From an uncultured Bacteroidia bacterium (GTDB lineage Bacteria; Bacteroidota; Bacteroidia; Bacteroidales; UBA932), in NCBI GenBank assembly GCA_902785575.1, contig CACZZF010000005.1:1-64000 (forward strand): a stretch of 64,000 bases of DNA. The letters are read 5' to 3'. Under the pieces are notes generated by a model that did not search any database, was not told where the DNA came from, and was given only the letters and a program-made list of their open reading frames with translations. Shown in pieces: positions 52,429 to 61,535 of this stretch (within the stretch, counting starts at the first letter, position 1; each line of letters starts with the position of its first letter). Position numbers and translations under genes: made by a program.

Positions 52429-53019
52429 ATGGAAAACTTAGATAACACCTTGCTGGAAATGCGCGAGCAAATGCGCCAGCTCAAAGAAAAGCTTGATAAT
52501 CAGAAGATTGTTAATGAGAGGATAATGCGTAAGTCTTGCGCACAGACGTTCAATCGTCTCAAGCTGAAGTCCAATTTGCCAATATTCTTTGGTGTGTTCG
52601 CCATCCTTTTGAGCCCTTCTTTCCTTCAGCTGGGGATGTCCATGCGATTCGTCATCTTCACTGGTGTGATGATGTTGGTCTGCATTGTCGCCACATTCTT
52701 GACCAATATGCATATTCCCAGGATGGACAGCGATTTGGTCACAGCGACGGAAGAACTCCGCAAGTATAAGAAAATCCACGCGGAATGGATCAAAATCGCT
52801 CTGCCGATGCTTGCGATATGGATTGGACTGGCGATTATAGATGCTGTGAAGAATATCGGGCTCTCAGGCCAGGAACTCTATGGAATGATAGCCGGGCTTT
52901 CCGTGGGCGTCATAGTTGGGTTGCTTCTGGGTCTCAAACTTCGCCGGGACCAGATGAACGCCGCCGATGATCTTCTCGCCCAACTTAAAGAACTGAAAGA
53001 AACCGATCAACTCAAATAA
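52429..53019 (+). CDS. Membrane protein partner of the ECF sigma factor
   Basis: 196 residues. An N-terminal cytoplasmic coiled coil (~1-45, MENLDNTLLEMREQMRQLK), two membrane helices (~48-90), a charged middle (~95-118), two further helices (~120-165), and a C-terminal helical tail (RRDQMNAADDLLAQLKELK). Placement one base after the sigma gene argues for a role in holding or sensing, but no zinc anti-sigma motif is seen. Its 3' end overlaps the convergent acyltransferase by 13 bases. Confidence 0.7.
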   Translation: MENLDNTLLEMREQMRQLKEKLDNQKIVNERIMRKSCAQTFNRLKLKSNLPIFFGVFAILLSPSFLQLGMSMRFVIFTGVMMLVCIVATFLTNMHIPRMDSDLVTATEELRKYKKIHAEWIKIALPMLAIWIGLAIIDAVKNIGLSGQELYGMIAGLSVGVIVGLLLGLKLRRDQMNAADDLLAQLKELKETDQLK

Positions 53020-54089
53020 TTCCTGACAGGCCGGTCATAAAACCGCATGCAGAGAACAGCTAGGAGCAGGCTCGCGGCCACGACTATCAAGGCGGCGGGC
53101 CACGCTTCTTTAAAGGTCATTGACACCCCGTTCCCGTCGAATCCGATATACGAATAATACAGATAAAACAACGGGTAATGCACCATGTAAAGAGGGTAAG
53201 AAAGGTCGCCGAGAAACGAGCAGGCGGCCTTTGTCTTTTCACCGTATGACGAGTCGGAGGCGCCGATCCAGACCATGCAGGGGAAAATGATAATCACACA
53301 GAAAGCCTCAAAAAGGCCGTTGCGCCAAGCCTCTCCTCCGATGGCCGGGAGGATGGCTACAATCAAAAGGATCAAACCGCAGAGAAGGAACGCCTTCTTG
53401 ACTTTGGCAGGCCTGAAAACCCTCGCCATCAACATTCCCATCGTGTAGGGGAACAGCATCCTTACCAGGCCTTCCCAAAAGCCGTTGTCAAGCATTGACC
53501 AGCCGACTCCGAGGAATCCGTCTCTGGCTGAAATACAGGCAAGAAGGACTCCCGAAACGGCACACAGCACAGCCAGGGCCCATTTTTGGAGTCTCCTTAA
53601 GAGGATGGCATATAGGATATTCCCGATATATTCGAAAAAAAGCGACCACGAGGGGCCGTTGAGGGGAAACATCTCTCCATTGCCCCTGACCTCGTAGGAG
53701 GAACCTGGCGCGGCGGGAATCATGAGCATGGCGCATAACATCGCCAGCATGACGAGTCCCGTGCCGACATGTGATCCATCCCATTTCACGCTTCCTTGGA
53801 TGAGGAAGGTGACGGCACCGATAACGGCTCCCATAACAACCATCGGGTGAAGTCTTATAAGCCTTCGCTTGAAGAATCCTCCGGTGGTCATCTTGCCCCA
53901 ACGGCTATCGTAGGCATATCCTATAACAAAGCCTGAAAGAATGAAAAAGAAATCGACAGCGAGGTACCCGTGGGGAACAGGAGTCCCCGGCAGAAGCTCG
54001 AACACATGGTAAACTATGACGATCAGGGCGGCGACTCCTCGGAGGCCGTCCAGAATGTCATAATGGGGTTTGGAGTCTTTTAGTATCAT
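53007..54089 (-). CDS. Acyltransferase family 3 membrane protein
   Basis: 360 residues, about ten membrane helices. Signature N-terminus YDILDGLRGVAALIVIVYHVFE, with the catalytic-type His, then the VDFFFILSGFVIGYAY block and RRLIRLHPMVV; the C-terminal helices include DLSYPLYMVHYPLFY. Members O-acylate sugars of lipopolysaccharide, capsule or peptidoglycan. The nearby sialate O-acetylesterase acts in the opposite sense, but a link is speculative. Starts on the opposite strand about 50 bases from that gene. Confidence 0.9.
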   Translation of the reverse strand: MILKDSKPHYDILDGLRGVAALIVIVYHVFELLPGTPVPHGYLAVDFFFILSGFVIGYAYDSRWGKMTTGGFFKRRLIRLHPMVVMGAVIGAVTFLIQGSVKWDGSHVGTGLVMLAMLCAMLMIPAAPGSSYEVRGNGEMFPLNGPSWSLFFEYIGNILYAILLRRLQKWALAVLCAVSGVLLACISARDGFLGVGWSMLDNGFWEGLVRMLFPYTMGMLMARVFRPAKVKKAFLLCGLILLIVAILPAIGGEAWRNGLFEAFCVIIIFPCMVWIGASDSSYGEKTKAACSFLGDLSYPLYMVHYPLFYLYYSYIGFDGNGVSMTFKEAWPAALIVVAASLLLAVLCMRFYDRPVRNYLS

Positions 54090-54124
54090 TTATGGCAAAT
54101 ATAATATTTACATCCTTATTTTAC

Positions 54125-54132
54125 TATATTTG
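54125..54132 (+). promoter_or_regulatory. Candidate -7 box before the sialate O-acetylesterase
   Basis: TATATTTG is a perfect -7 match, but it lies only 8 bases before the ATG at 54140 and lacks a clear -33 box. Either the mRNA is nearly leaderless or the match is coincidental. Confidence 0.3.
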
Positions 54133-54139
54133 TCATATT

Positions 54140-56194
54140 ATGGTCATTAAGCGTATCCTATTCTTATTGATGGCCCTTTCAGTGGGTTTATCCGCTTCGG
54201 CGAAGGTTATCATGTCGCCGTTGTTCACAGATAATATGGTTTTCCAGCAGCGTACGCAGGCACCTGTCTGGGGGAAGGCCTCGCCTGGCGCCACAGTCAC
54301 AGTCCAGCCATCTTGGGGGAGGAAGGATTATTCATGCGTCGCGGGATCTGACGGCCGATGGTCGCTCAAGATTGACACGCCTGCCGGCAGCTACAAGAGA
54401 TACACCCTGACCATCTCCGACGGAGAAAAGGTGGTTCTGAATAATGTCGTTGTCGGGGAGGTCTGGCTCTGCTCCGGCCAGTCCAACATGGAGATGCCGG
54501 TGGAGAGCTGGAGAGCGGTCAGGGTCAACAAGGCCGATATACAGAATGCTGCGGATTACCCTTATCTGAGGCTTCTTTATGTTACCAAGACCACCGGAAT
54601 GTCACCCAGAGACAGTTTCTCCGCCGAGAATGACGGATGGACGGAGTCCCTTCCCAAGACAGTGAGGGCCTTCTCCGCCGTCGCTTATTATTTCGGGAGA
54701 AAACTCCAGGAGAATCTTAAAGTCCCGGTCGGAGTCATAGAGACCTGCTGGGGAGGGACCTTTATCGAGGCTTGGATAAGTGAGGGGGCTGTCCGTGAGT
54801 ATCCTGAACTGCTTTCCAAGCTTGAGAATGTGAAACAGTTGGCCTTGACAGAGACTGATGTTGAGAATAATTTCCGGAAAGAGATGGAGCGTTTCGTCGC
54901 CAAGGCTAAAGCTGATGACGAGGGGTTGGATGGAGAGAAAGCCCTTTGGGCCGTTCCGGAATACGATGACTCTTCTTGGGGAACGATCCGGCTTCCTGAA
55001 AAGATCCAGACGCTTTGGCCATCCACGAACGGTGTTTTCTGGTTCCGTAAGGAGGTCGAGATTCCTAAGGATTGGGCCGGGAAAGATCTGACTCTCAGTC
55101 TCGGACCTGTTGATGATTTTGACGAGACCTATTTCGGTGGAGAATTAGTCGGCAGCGGTGAGGTCTGGAATATGGCCAGGGAATATAAGGTCCCGGGCTC
55201 GATTGTCAAAGAAGGCAGGGTGGTGATATGTGTCCGTGTCACTGATGACCATGGGGACGGAGGCCTCTATGGAGCGGTAGATCAACTTTTCCTGGAAGAT
55301 CCTGAAGGTCACCATATTCCGCTCAACGGGGATTGGAAAGTCAAGATGTCCCTGTCTTTTGGGAACCGGCCGATGAGTACCGCCAGGGAGCCTAACCTTG
55401 TGACAGTCCTTTATAACGCCATGATAAAGCCCTTGGTTCCTTTTGCCATGAAAGGGGCGATTTGGTACCAGGGCGAGTCCAATGCCGAAAGGGCATATCG
55501 TTACAGAGACTTGATGCCGGCATTGATCCAAGATTGGCGGTCGGCATGGGGACAGGATTTCCCTTTCTATATAACCCAAATAGCCAACTATCATCATGTT
55601 AGCCCTGTTCCTGGAGAATTCACTTGGGCTGAGCTTCGGGAGGCGCAAGACCTATCCGCCAAGGTCTTGAATAAGGTCGGACTGGCATGTACCATCGATC
55701 TCGGAGAAGCGGATGATGTCCATCCTATCCGTAAAAAGGAAGTTGGTGACAGGCTGGCTTTGCTTGCTCTGGATAATGATTACGGTCGGGACCTGGTCTC
55801 GGCCGGCCCGATGTATGAGTCATACAAGATTAGCGACGGGAGTATAAGGATTCGTTTCTCATCTACTGGAAAAGGTCTGGTCGCCATGCCGTCAGGGGAT
55901 TTCGCGTCAGCGCGATATGGCGAGGTGGCAATGGAGTTTGAGCAAGTCAAGCTGGCCGAGAATGGGGAAGTGGTGGGTTTCCAAATAGCTGGGGCTGACA
56001 AGGTCTGGCATTGGGCAAAGGCTAGGATTGAAGGGGACGAGGTGGTCGTCTGGTGCTCTGATGTGAAAAGACCTGTGGCCGTCCGGTATGGCTGGGCAGA
56101 CAACCCTGTATGTAATCTTTTCAATTCGGAGGGCCTTCCGGCCTATCCTTTCAGGACAGATGACTGGCCTGGAGTTACTTATGGAAAAATGTAA
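54140..56194 (+). CDS. Sialate O-acetylesterase (SASA family)
   Basis: 684 residues from ATG 54140, which gives a clean signal peptide (GLSASAK); an upstream in-frame ATG at 54092 would spoil it. SGNH-like catalytic parts: nucleophile Ser in WLCSGQSNMEMPV, GAIWYQGESNA, and the Asp/His region DLGEADDVHPIRKKEVGDR. A galactose-binding-like beta domain (~290-400, WFRKEVEIPKDWAGKDLTLSLG) is inserted, as usual in the family. It removes O-acetyl groups from sialic acids so that the nanA pathway at 34.5 kb can act. GNAT gene overlaps its stop by one base. Confidence 0.9.
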   Translation: MVIKRILFLLMALSVGLSASAKVIMSPLFTDNMVFQQRTQAPVWGKASPGATVTVQPSWGRKDYSCVAGSDGRWSLKIDTPAGSYKRYTLTISDGEKVVLNNVVVGEVWLCSGQSNMEMPVESWRAVRVNKADIQNAADYPYLRLLYVTKTTGMSPRDSFSAENDGWTESLPKTVRAFSAVAYYFGRKLQENLKVPVGVIETCWGGTFIEAWISEGAVREYPELLSKLENVKQLALTETDVENNFRKEMERFVAKAKADDEGLDGEKALWAVPEYDDSSWGTIRLPEKIQTLWPSTNGVFWFRKEVEIPKDWAGKDLTLSLGPVDDFDETYFGGELVGSGEVWNMAREYKVPGSIVKEGRVVICVRVTDDHGDGGLYGAVDQLFLEDPEGHHIPLNGDWKVKMSLSFGNRPMSTAREPNLVTVLYNAMIKPLVPFAMKGAIWYQGESNAERAYRYRDLMPALIQDWRSAWGQDFPFYITQIANYHHVSPVPGEFTWAELREAQDLSAKVLNKVGLACTIDLGEADDVHPIRKKEVGDRLALLALDNDYGRDLVSAGPMYESYKISDGSIRIRFSSTGKGLVAMPSGDFASARYGEVAMEFEQVKLAENGEVVGFQIAGADKVWHWAKARIEGDEVVVWCSDVKRPVAVRYGWADNPVCNLFNSEGLPAYPFRTDDWPGVTYGKM

Positions 56195-56727
56195 TGAGAC
56201 CAGGAAGAATCATACGGGAAGCCACTGAGGCTGATATAATTAGGATTATGCCTGTGATGAAGGCGGCCAAGGGGATTATGCGCTCCGACGGTAACCTGAA
56301 CCAGTGGGTGGGAGGTTATCCGTCTCCCGAGGCCATTCGGGCCGATATTGCCAGGGAAGGTGGTTTCGTGATTGAGGACTTAGAGGCTCCGGCTCGGAGT
56401 AAAAGAGTAGTTGGTTATTTCGCCTTTCTGCCCTCTCCGGAACCTACTTATGATTATATCGAAGGAGGGGAGTGGCTGGATGACGAGTTGCCGTACCATG
56501 TTATCCACAGGATCGCCAGTTATCCGGATGTCCACGGGATTTTCTCGGATATCATGGAATTCTGTTTCTCGAGGGATCCCAACATCAGGATCGACACCCA
56601 CAAGGATAACTCGATCATGCGTCACAACATCTCCAAACATGGGTTCACATATTGCGGGATCATATACCTCGAGTCAGGAGACCAAAGGCTCGCATATCAG
56701 AAAATAATTAGCCGGAAAGAATTATAA
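56194..56727 (+). CDS. GNAT family N-acetyltransferase
   Basis: 177 residues. IREATEADIIRIMPVMKAAK opens the fold; VVGYFAFLPSP is strand 4, YHVIHRIASYPDVHGIFSDIMEFCFS covers the acetyl-CoA loop, and NSIMRHNISKHGFTYCG is the terminal helix-strand pattern. Substrate not inferable. Translationally coupled to the sialate esterase (TAATG overlap). Confidence 0.85.
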   Translation: MRPGRIIREATEADIIRIMPVMKAAKGIMRSDGNLNQWVGGYPSPEAIRADIAREGGFVIEDLEAPARSKRVVGYFAFLPSPEPTYDYIEGGEWLDDELPYHVIHRIASYPDVHGIFSDIMEFCFSRDPNIRIDTHKDNSIMRHNISKHGFTYCGIIYLESGDQRLAYQKIISRKEL

Positions 56728-56737
56728 ACAATTATTT

Positions 56738-57787
56738 ATGAATAAGATGAAATCTTTAATCATGGCACTTTCGCTGCTTGGCCTATTCTCATGCAAGGCC
56801 GGTTACACTAATTTAGACCTGGATCAATTCGCCTCGAAGGTTGAGGCGTACCCTCCGGTTTGTCTGGTCGATGTCCGCACTCCTGAGGAGTTTTCCGAAG
56901 GCCATATCATGGGTGCCGTCAACTATGATTGGTACGATTCTTTGTTCGTGGATAATATCTCCGCGGCATATGACAAGTCAGCCCCATTGTATGTCTATTG
57001 CAGAAGTGGAAAACGGGCTTCTGAAGCTTCCGCCGCACTTGCGAAAGCTGGATTTGAGGTCTATAATCTCGAAGGTGGCTATATTTCCTGGACAGAAGCT
57101 GGAAAGCCTGTGACCAAATACGAGGTGGAGCGCTTCGGTACCGCTTCAGGCACCCCGGTAGACATCGTCCTTATCAAACATGGTTCTTTAGCGATCAGCT
57201 ATGATGGTCTATCGATCCAAGTGGATCCCGTCGCGGAACACGGTAAATCAACCGATTACGCGAAGGAATTCCCCAAGGCGGATGTCATTCTGGTGACTCA
57301 TGAGCATGGTGACCATCTGGAAGACGCGACTATAGCCACCTTGACGGGGGAGAATACGGTTCTTCTTCTTAACCAGACCAGCCGTGACAGGATAGGCAGG
57401 GGAGAGGCAATAGGCAATGGTGAGGCAAGAACCCTTTGCGATGGCAAGATCCAGCTTGAGGCGGTTCCGGCTTACAACACCACACCCGGGCGTGAGAACT
57501 TCCATCCCAAGGGCAATGGTAACGGCTATGTGCTGACTATTGACGGCCTGAGGATTTATATCGCCGGAGACACTGAGGATGTCCCGGAAATGGCTGACCT
57601 AAAAGATATTGACGTGGCTTTCCTGCCTGTCAACCAGCCTTACACAATGACTGTTGAGCAGTGCGTCACGGCCGCCAAGACTTTCAAGCCTAAAGTGCTG
57701 ATTCCCTATCATTTCAGCAAGACGGATATAAGCACTATCCCCGGCCTTCTGCCAGGGATAGATGTTCGTCTGCGTGATTTGCGTTAG
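56738..57787 (+). CDS. Lipoprotein with rhodanese and metallo-beta-lactamase domains
   Basis: 349 residues. Lipoprotein-like signal ends at the Cys in LFSC. Residues ~27-125 are a rhodanese (VCLVDVRTPEEFSEGHIMGAVN, active Cys in YVYCRSGKRASEA, LEGGYISWTEAG). Residues ~135-349 are an MBL-fold hydrolase (KHGSLAISYDG, HEHGDHLED, IYIAGDTEDVPEM, IPYHFS). The MBL part resembles the UPF0173/UlaG-like branch. Rhodanese before MBL is the reverse of the persulfide dioxygenase-rhodanese order. Function possibly sulfur handling or detoxification; not certain. The gene follows GNAT after 10 bases. Confidence 0.82.
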   Translation: MNKMKSLIMALSLLGLFSCKAGYTNLDLDQFASKVEAYPPVCLVDVRTPEEFSEGHIMGAVNYDWYDSLFVDNISAAYDKSAPLYVYCRSGKRASEASAALAKAGFEVYNLEGGYISWTEAGKPVTKYEVERFGTASGTPVDIVLIKHGSLAISYDGLSIQVDPVAEHGKSTDYAKEFPKADVILVTHEHGDHLEDATIATLTGENTVLLLNQTSRDRIGRGEAIGNGEARTLCDGKIQLEAVPAYNTTPGRENFHPKGNGNGYVLTIDGLRIYIAGDTEDVPEMADLKDIDVAFLPVNQPYTMTVEQCVTAAKTFKPKVLIPYHFSKTDISTIPGLLPGIDVRLRDLR

Positions 57788-57789
57788 AT

Positions 57790-59109
57790 CTAGAAAACAT
57801 AGTTCAGACCGACGTTGACGCCGATGTTGCCGTCGTTGGGATCCAGGCACTTCGCCACCTCGAAGTTGATGTTGAAGTTCTGGTTCATGATGATGTGCAA
57901 TCCGGCGCCAGCGCCCATGTGGAGCTTCTCAGCATTCTTTGTGTAAAAGTCAGCGGCGGTGTATTCCTTTCCGTCAACTTTTGAGACGACGGTCTTGTCG
58001 GCCAGCAATTTCTCCATCTGCTCGGCACGATAAGGGCTGACTACCATACCCGCGTCGAAGAACGGGTTCGTGGCCAGGGTCCAGTTTTGGTTGATCCAGC
58101 GGAACTTGGCGAAACTCCAGCGGAGCTCGAAGTTGGACCAGGCGTAACTGTTACCCATCAGTCGGTTGGATGTAGTGCCTCGAACTGTGCAAGTGGAACC
58201 GAGTCCCTCGGTGTTGATTTGCTTCATATTCAGTGACTGGATGCTTTGGAGCAGATAGAACGGGGCGTTACCCGCCACAAGACCTTGGTAAGCCAGATGG
58301 TATCCGAAAGTAAGCCTGTCCTGGACCACCGGGAAGAACTGCTTCCAGTGGGCGGCCAGTTTGAGGTAATTATTGTCGTGCTTGGAAATAATGTCAGGTG
58401 ATCCGAAGGCGTAAACTTCCAGGTTGGCTCCCCTGGTCGGGTTGTTTTCGTGGTCACGGCTGTCATAGACTACGCCGGCCTTGAACTCCAGATGCTGACC
58501 TCCAGTCTTCTCGGCCTCAGGGATGATCCCGTTCTTGACATACAGGTCGAACAGGGATGTCATACCGTCTGTAAGCCCTTTGTTCTTGGCGTGACCTGTA
58601 TTCATATTCCAATAGGTGATGCCACCGGCCCATCCCCACTTGCTGTCGCCGAACGAACCTTGGAGGCAGGTCATTATACGGAAGATGTCCCTTCTCATGA
58701 GGAAGAATCCCAATCCGTCGTCTGTGATCATGTCCAGTTCGGGGACATAGAGTGATGAGGCTCCATTGAAACCATAGAATGAATATGTCTTATTGCCGAA
58801 ATAAGATATGGCGGCTGAGACACGCAGGCCGGGAATGAGATACTTGCTGTCAAAGAAGCTGTGAAGCACCGTGTTGCCCTTGGAATATCTTGAGACTTCG
58901 ACATTTGCCTTCCACATGTATTCCGGATAAGTGGAACCGTCACCGTACCAGTAAATGTCGGTGAGGGCACCATAATGCCATCCCAAATCGGACGAGTAGC
59001 CGACAGCGGGAAGGGGGCCGAAGTTCAAGCCTGTTTTGGTCACTTCCTGGGCATTAGAGTAGAGTACGCAACCGGCCAGGAGAGCGGCTGCCAAAAGCAT
59101 TTTTTTCAT
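57790..59109 (-). CDS. Omp85-like outer-membrane barrel without POTRA domains
   Basis: 439 residues from ATG 59109, signal peptide ending YSNAQ. The body is a beta-barrel with Omp85 superfamily markers: VVYDSRDHENNPTRGANLEV (usual D-x-R-x-x-x-x-P-x-G) and TVRGTTSNRLMGNSYAWSNFELRW (the VRG loop-6 motif). It ends in Phe (LNYVF), as outer-membrane proteins do. No POTRA repeats are present, so it is not BamA itself. Its ATG overlaps the acyltransferase stop (ATGA). It may export or insert a lipid or protein linked to that enzyme. Confidence 0.8.
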   Translation of the reverse strand: MKKMLLAAALLAGCVLYSNAQEVTKTGLNFGPLPAVGYSSDLGWHYGALTDIYWYGDGSTYPEYMWKANVEVSRYSKGNTVLHSFFDSKYLIPGLRVSAAISYFGNKTYSFYGFNGASSLYVPELDMITDDGLGFFLMRRDIFRIMTCLQGSFGDSKWGWAGGITYWNMNTGHAKNKGLTDGMTSLFDLYVKNGIIPEAEKTGGQHLEFKAGVVYDSRDHENNPTRGANLEVYAFGSPDIISKHDNNYLKLAAHWKQFFPVVQDRLTFGYHLAYQGLVAGNAPFYLLQSIQSLNMKQINTEGLGSTCTVRGTTSNRLMGNSYAWSNFELRWSFAKFRWINQNWTLATNPFFDAGMVVSPYRAEQMEKLLADKTVVSKVDGKEYTAADFYTKNAEKLHMGAGAGLHIIMNQNFNINFEVAKCLDPNDGNIGVNVGLNYVF

Positions 59110-60320
59110 ATTTCTTGAATTTGACATTTCGAGTATGATTCCTTCAGTTCCTTATGTCCGAGCGAGAGCCGGATGTCAGAGATCAGGATACGTCCCCGCT
59201 CCAGCGCCTCGTAGAAGATGCTATGTGACCAGAAGGACAAAAGGAAGACAATAACAGCCAAGACGGGTGGCAGACAAAGGAAGTAAACTAGCCCCCAAAT
59301 AATTACCAATAAGGGCATTAGGGCGAACTTGACACCGAATCGGGCTGTCCGTACGAAGGCCTTGTCCTTAATTTTTCCAGCCAGGTACTCTGACAGGATC
59401 CACATGGGAGCCGCCGCTACAGTGGCGAAAATAATCAACGGGAGCAGCAGTATGAAGGCGAGAGTCTTGCCTAAAATCCGTAGTCCAGTCCCATCCTTCT
59501 TAAAGGACCAGGATGACAATCCCTCGTTCCTACGCTTTAAGTCGAAGATTCCGGCGTTTTTGATTCTGTCCGAGCTGGCCGCCATCGCTGTTTTAACGCC
59601 GGAAATCTTAGTCAACGACCAGCGGCCTTCATAAGTGTCGTCATCAGGAAGGCAGGTGATGAGAGAGGAGATCCGTTCTTTCAGTGTGTCTAAAAGATGC
59701 TTATATATATGGCTTTCAACCATTTCCGGATTGGAGGAAACGAATTCTGTCACATTGATGGCCTTGCCGTAACGGATCGTGATAGGAGTCTTTATCCGGT
59801 AATAGTCCTGATATTCAAGCCCTACCGGGACGATGTAAACTGGTTTGCGATTTCCGAAACGCTCATTCGCCGCAAGGGCTGTACGTACAATCCCTTTTTT
59901 CAATGGAAGAAGGGAATGCATCGGGCGATGTGTGCCCTCGCAGAACATGCAATACCTCATCCCATGATCAAGACAATCAACGACTTCCGCAATCGTGGAC
60001 CTGTTATCCAGAACGGCTTTGACTCCGTCACTGGCCCTTGGAAGCGGGAGGATCTTCAGGAAATGAAGTATCTTTCTGACCAATGGTTTTTGGAATACGT
60101 CCGCCCTGGCCCCGAATAGGGTCGCGTCTTTCCAGTCCTGTAGGATGACCAGGGCATCCATGACTGTGTTGCAATGATTAGGCGCCAGAAGAACGGCTCC
60201 ATCAGTCGGAACATTCTCTTTACCCTCAGAGGAGATGTGGTTGAACATGCTGCGAATAGCGTCATCGCACCATATCCTTGCCCATGAATACCTCCAATCT
60301 CTCTCGTAGGGTTTCCTCAT
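59106..60320 (-). CDS. PlsC-like 1-acyl-glycerol-phosphate acyltransferase
   Basis: 404 residues. Motif I is LLAPNHCNTVMDAL (His with Asp six residues on, as in the H-x5-D subfamily seen in Bacteroidota), motif II region FGARADVFQKPLVRKIL, motif III MFCEGTHRP, motif IV VYIVPVGLEY. The C-terminal ~130 residues contain two or three membrane helices. It acylates a lysophospholipid or related acceptor at the inner membrane. It is the middle gene of a BASS-PlsC-Omp85-like unit with 1-base spacing upstream. Confidence 0.88.
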   Translation of the reverse strand: MRKPYERDWRYSWARIWCDDAIRSMFNHISSEGKENVPTDGAVLLAPNHCNTVMDALVILQDWKDATLFGARADVFQKPLVRKILHFLKILPLPRASDGVKAVLDNRSTIAEVVDCLDHGMRYCMFCEGTHRPMHSLLPLKKGIVRTALAANERFGNRKPVYIVPVGLEYQDYYRIKTPITIRYGKAINVTEFVSSNPEMVESHIYKHLLDTLKERISSLITCLPDDDTYEGRWSLTKISGVKTAMAASSDRIKNAGIFDLKRRNEGLSSWSFKKDGTGLRILGKTLAFILLLPLIIFATVAAAPMWILSEYLAGKIKDKAFVRTARFGVKFALMPLLVIIWGLVYFLCLPPVLAVIVFLLSFWSHSIFYEALERGRILISDIRLSLGHKELKESYSKCQIQEI

Positions 60321-60321
60321 A

Positions 60322-61275
60322 TCACTTGGCGGCGCGCTTGTCCTTCAGGTTGAATATCGTTGAGACTGTCAGTCCGGAGATTATATGCCATATTCCCCAC
60401 CAGGCCGTGATAACCAGCATTCCTCCATGAGGAGGAAATCCGGCGAATATTGATGTGCCAAGCAAAAGCACCAGGCCTAGTCCGGAATTCTGTATTCCTG
60501 TCTCGATGGTGAGGGTACGTCTGTCGCGGCGAGGCACCTTGAAGGTTGTTCCTATACCGAATCCAATACCCAGAGCCAACAGATTGTGGATGAAGACTAT
60601 AAGGAATATGTATTTCACGCATTTGAGGAAGGCGTCCAGATTCCCGGCAAAGGATAGAATCACCATCGCGATAAAAAACAGGATAGAGAGCCACTGGAAC
60701 GGCTTTTTCAGTTTATCCGCCACCTTTGGCAGGAAATGGGCGAATAGGATTCCGAGGGTGAGCGGGATGCCGAGCAGGATGAATATTGTCTTGAACACGT
60801 CCCACAAAGGAATGACCAAGGTAGGCACGTCAGCCGCCACATTGGCCGTGTGAAGGTATAAGTTGCCCCAAATGAAGAAGTTGGCGGGAGTCAAGAAGAT
60901 AGCCAGCGCTGTGCTGATTGCCGTCAGCGACACGGAAAGCTCTATGTTGGCCTTGGACAGGGATGACATGAAATTGGAAATATTGCCTCCGGGACATGAG
61001 GCGACCAGGATCATGCCCAGACCCATCATAGGAGATATCCATTTCCCCATCGAGATTGCCAGCAGGAAGGTGAAGGCCGGCAACAGGATCAGTTGGCAAA
61101 GCATGCCGAGAAGGACTGATTTGGGCTTCTTGAACACTTCAGCGAAGATGTGGGGTTTGATGCCGAGGGCGACACCGAACATCACGAAGGCGAGCACGAT
61201 GTTGATTGTGTTCATACCTCCGGCGTTGAGGGTCACATTGATCTGGTCGATCTGGGCGGCGGTTTCTGGACTCAT
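60322..61275 (-). CDS. Bile acid:sodium symporter (BASS) family protein
   Basis: 317 residues, about nine or ten helices. Signature ASCPGGNISNFMSSLSKANI (unwound helix 4) and TGIQNSGLGLVLLLG (unwound helix 9) bind the two sodium ions in ASBT-type transporters. FAMILY members move bile salts, pyruvate or other organic acids; which is unknown here, though a gut habitat makes bile acids conceivable. First gene of the minus-strand unit. Confidence 0.9.
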   Translation of the reverse strand: MSPETAAQIDQINVTLNAGGMNTINIVLAFVMFGVALGIKPHIFAEVFKKPKSVLLGMLCQLILLPAFTFLLAISMGKWISPMMGLGMILVASCPGGNISNFMSSLSKANIELSVSLTAISTALAIFLTPANFFIWGNLYLHTANVAADVPTLVIPLWDVFKTIFILLGIPLTLGILFAHFLPKVADKLKKPFQWLSILFFIAMVILSFAGNLDAFLKCVKYIFLIVFIHNLLALGIGFGIGTTFKVPRRDRRTLTIETGIQNSGLGLVLLLGTSIFAGFPPHGGMLVITAWWGIWHIISGLTVSTIFNLKDKRAAK

Positions 61276-61338
61276 CTGAATTACAAATATTTGCGAATAT
61301 AAGAAAAATAACTGATATCAGATGGCCAAATCTCCTGC

Positions 61339-61525
61339 TTTGACCATCTGGACAAGGATTCCCACTCGGCTGCCCTCGCGATGACCGCCTCGGTCGCATG
61401 GTTTGATGTCAAGCTATGCCAACCTCACGATCATGGTGAAAATCACCAGCATGATCGTGATGATACTTGGGCGTTTGGAGATATTCCCGGTGTTCTACCT
61501 TCTTTCCTCCCTAAGGGGCAAATAA
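61339..61525 (+). pseudogene. Remnant of a TrkH-type potassium uptake protein (C-terminal end)
   Basis: Two plus-strand frames read as pieces of one protein. From 61339, FDHLDKDSHSAALAMTASVA resembles the segment preceding the last selectivity loop of TrkH. About 30 bases later, in another frame and ending at TAA 61523-61525, MSSYANLTIMVKITSMIV continues into MILGRLEIFPVFYLLSSLRGK, the TrkH C-terminal helix with its typical GRLE(I/L)F motif. The NVGPG-type loop between them is missing, and nothing upstream (BASS gene on the other strand) belongs to it. So it is a 5'-truncated, internally deleted relic. Confidence 0.6.
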
Positions 61526-61535
61526 GAAGTTGCAG

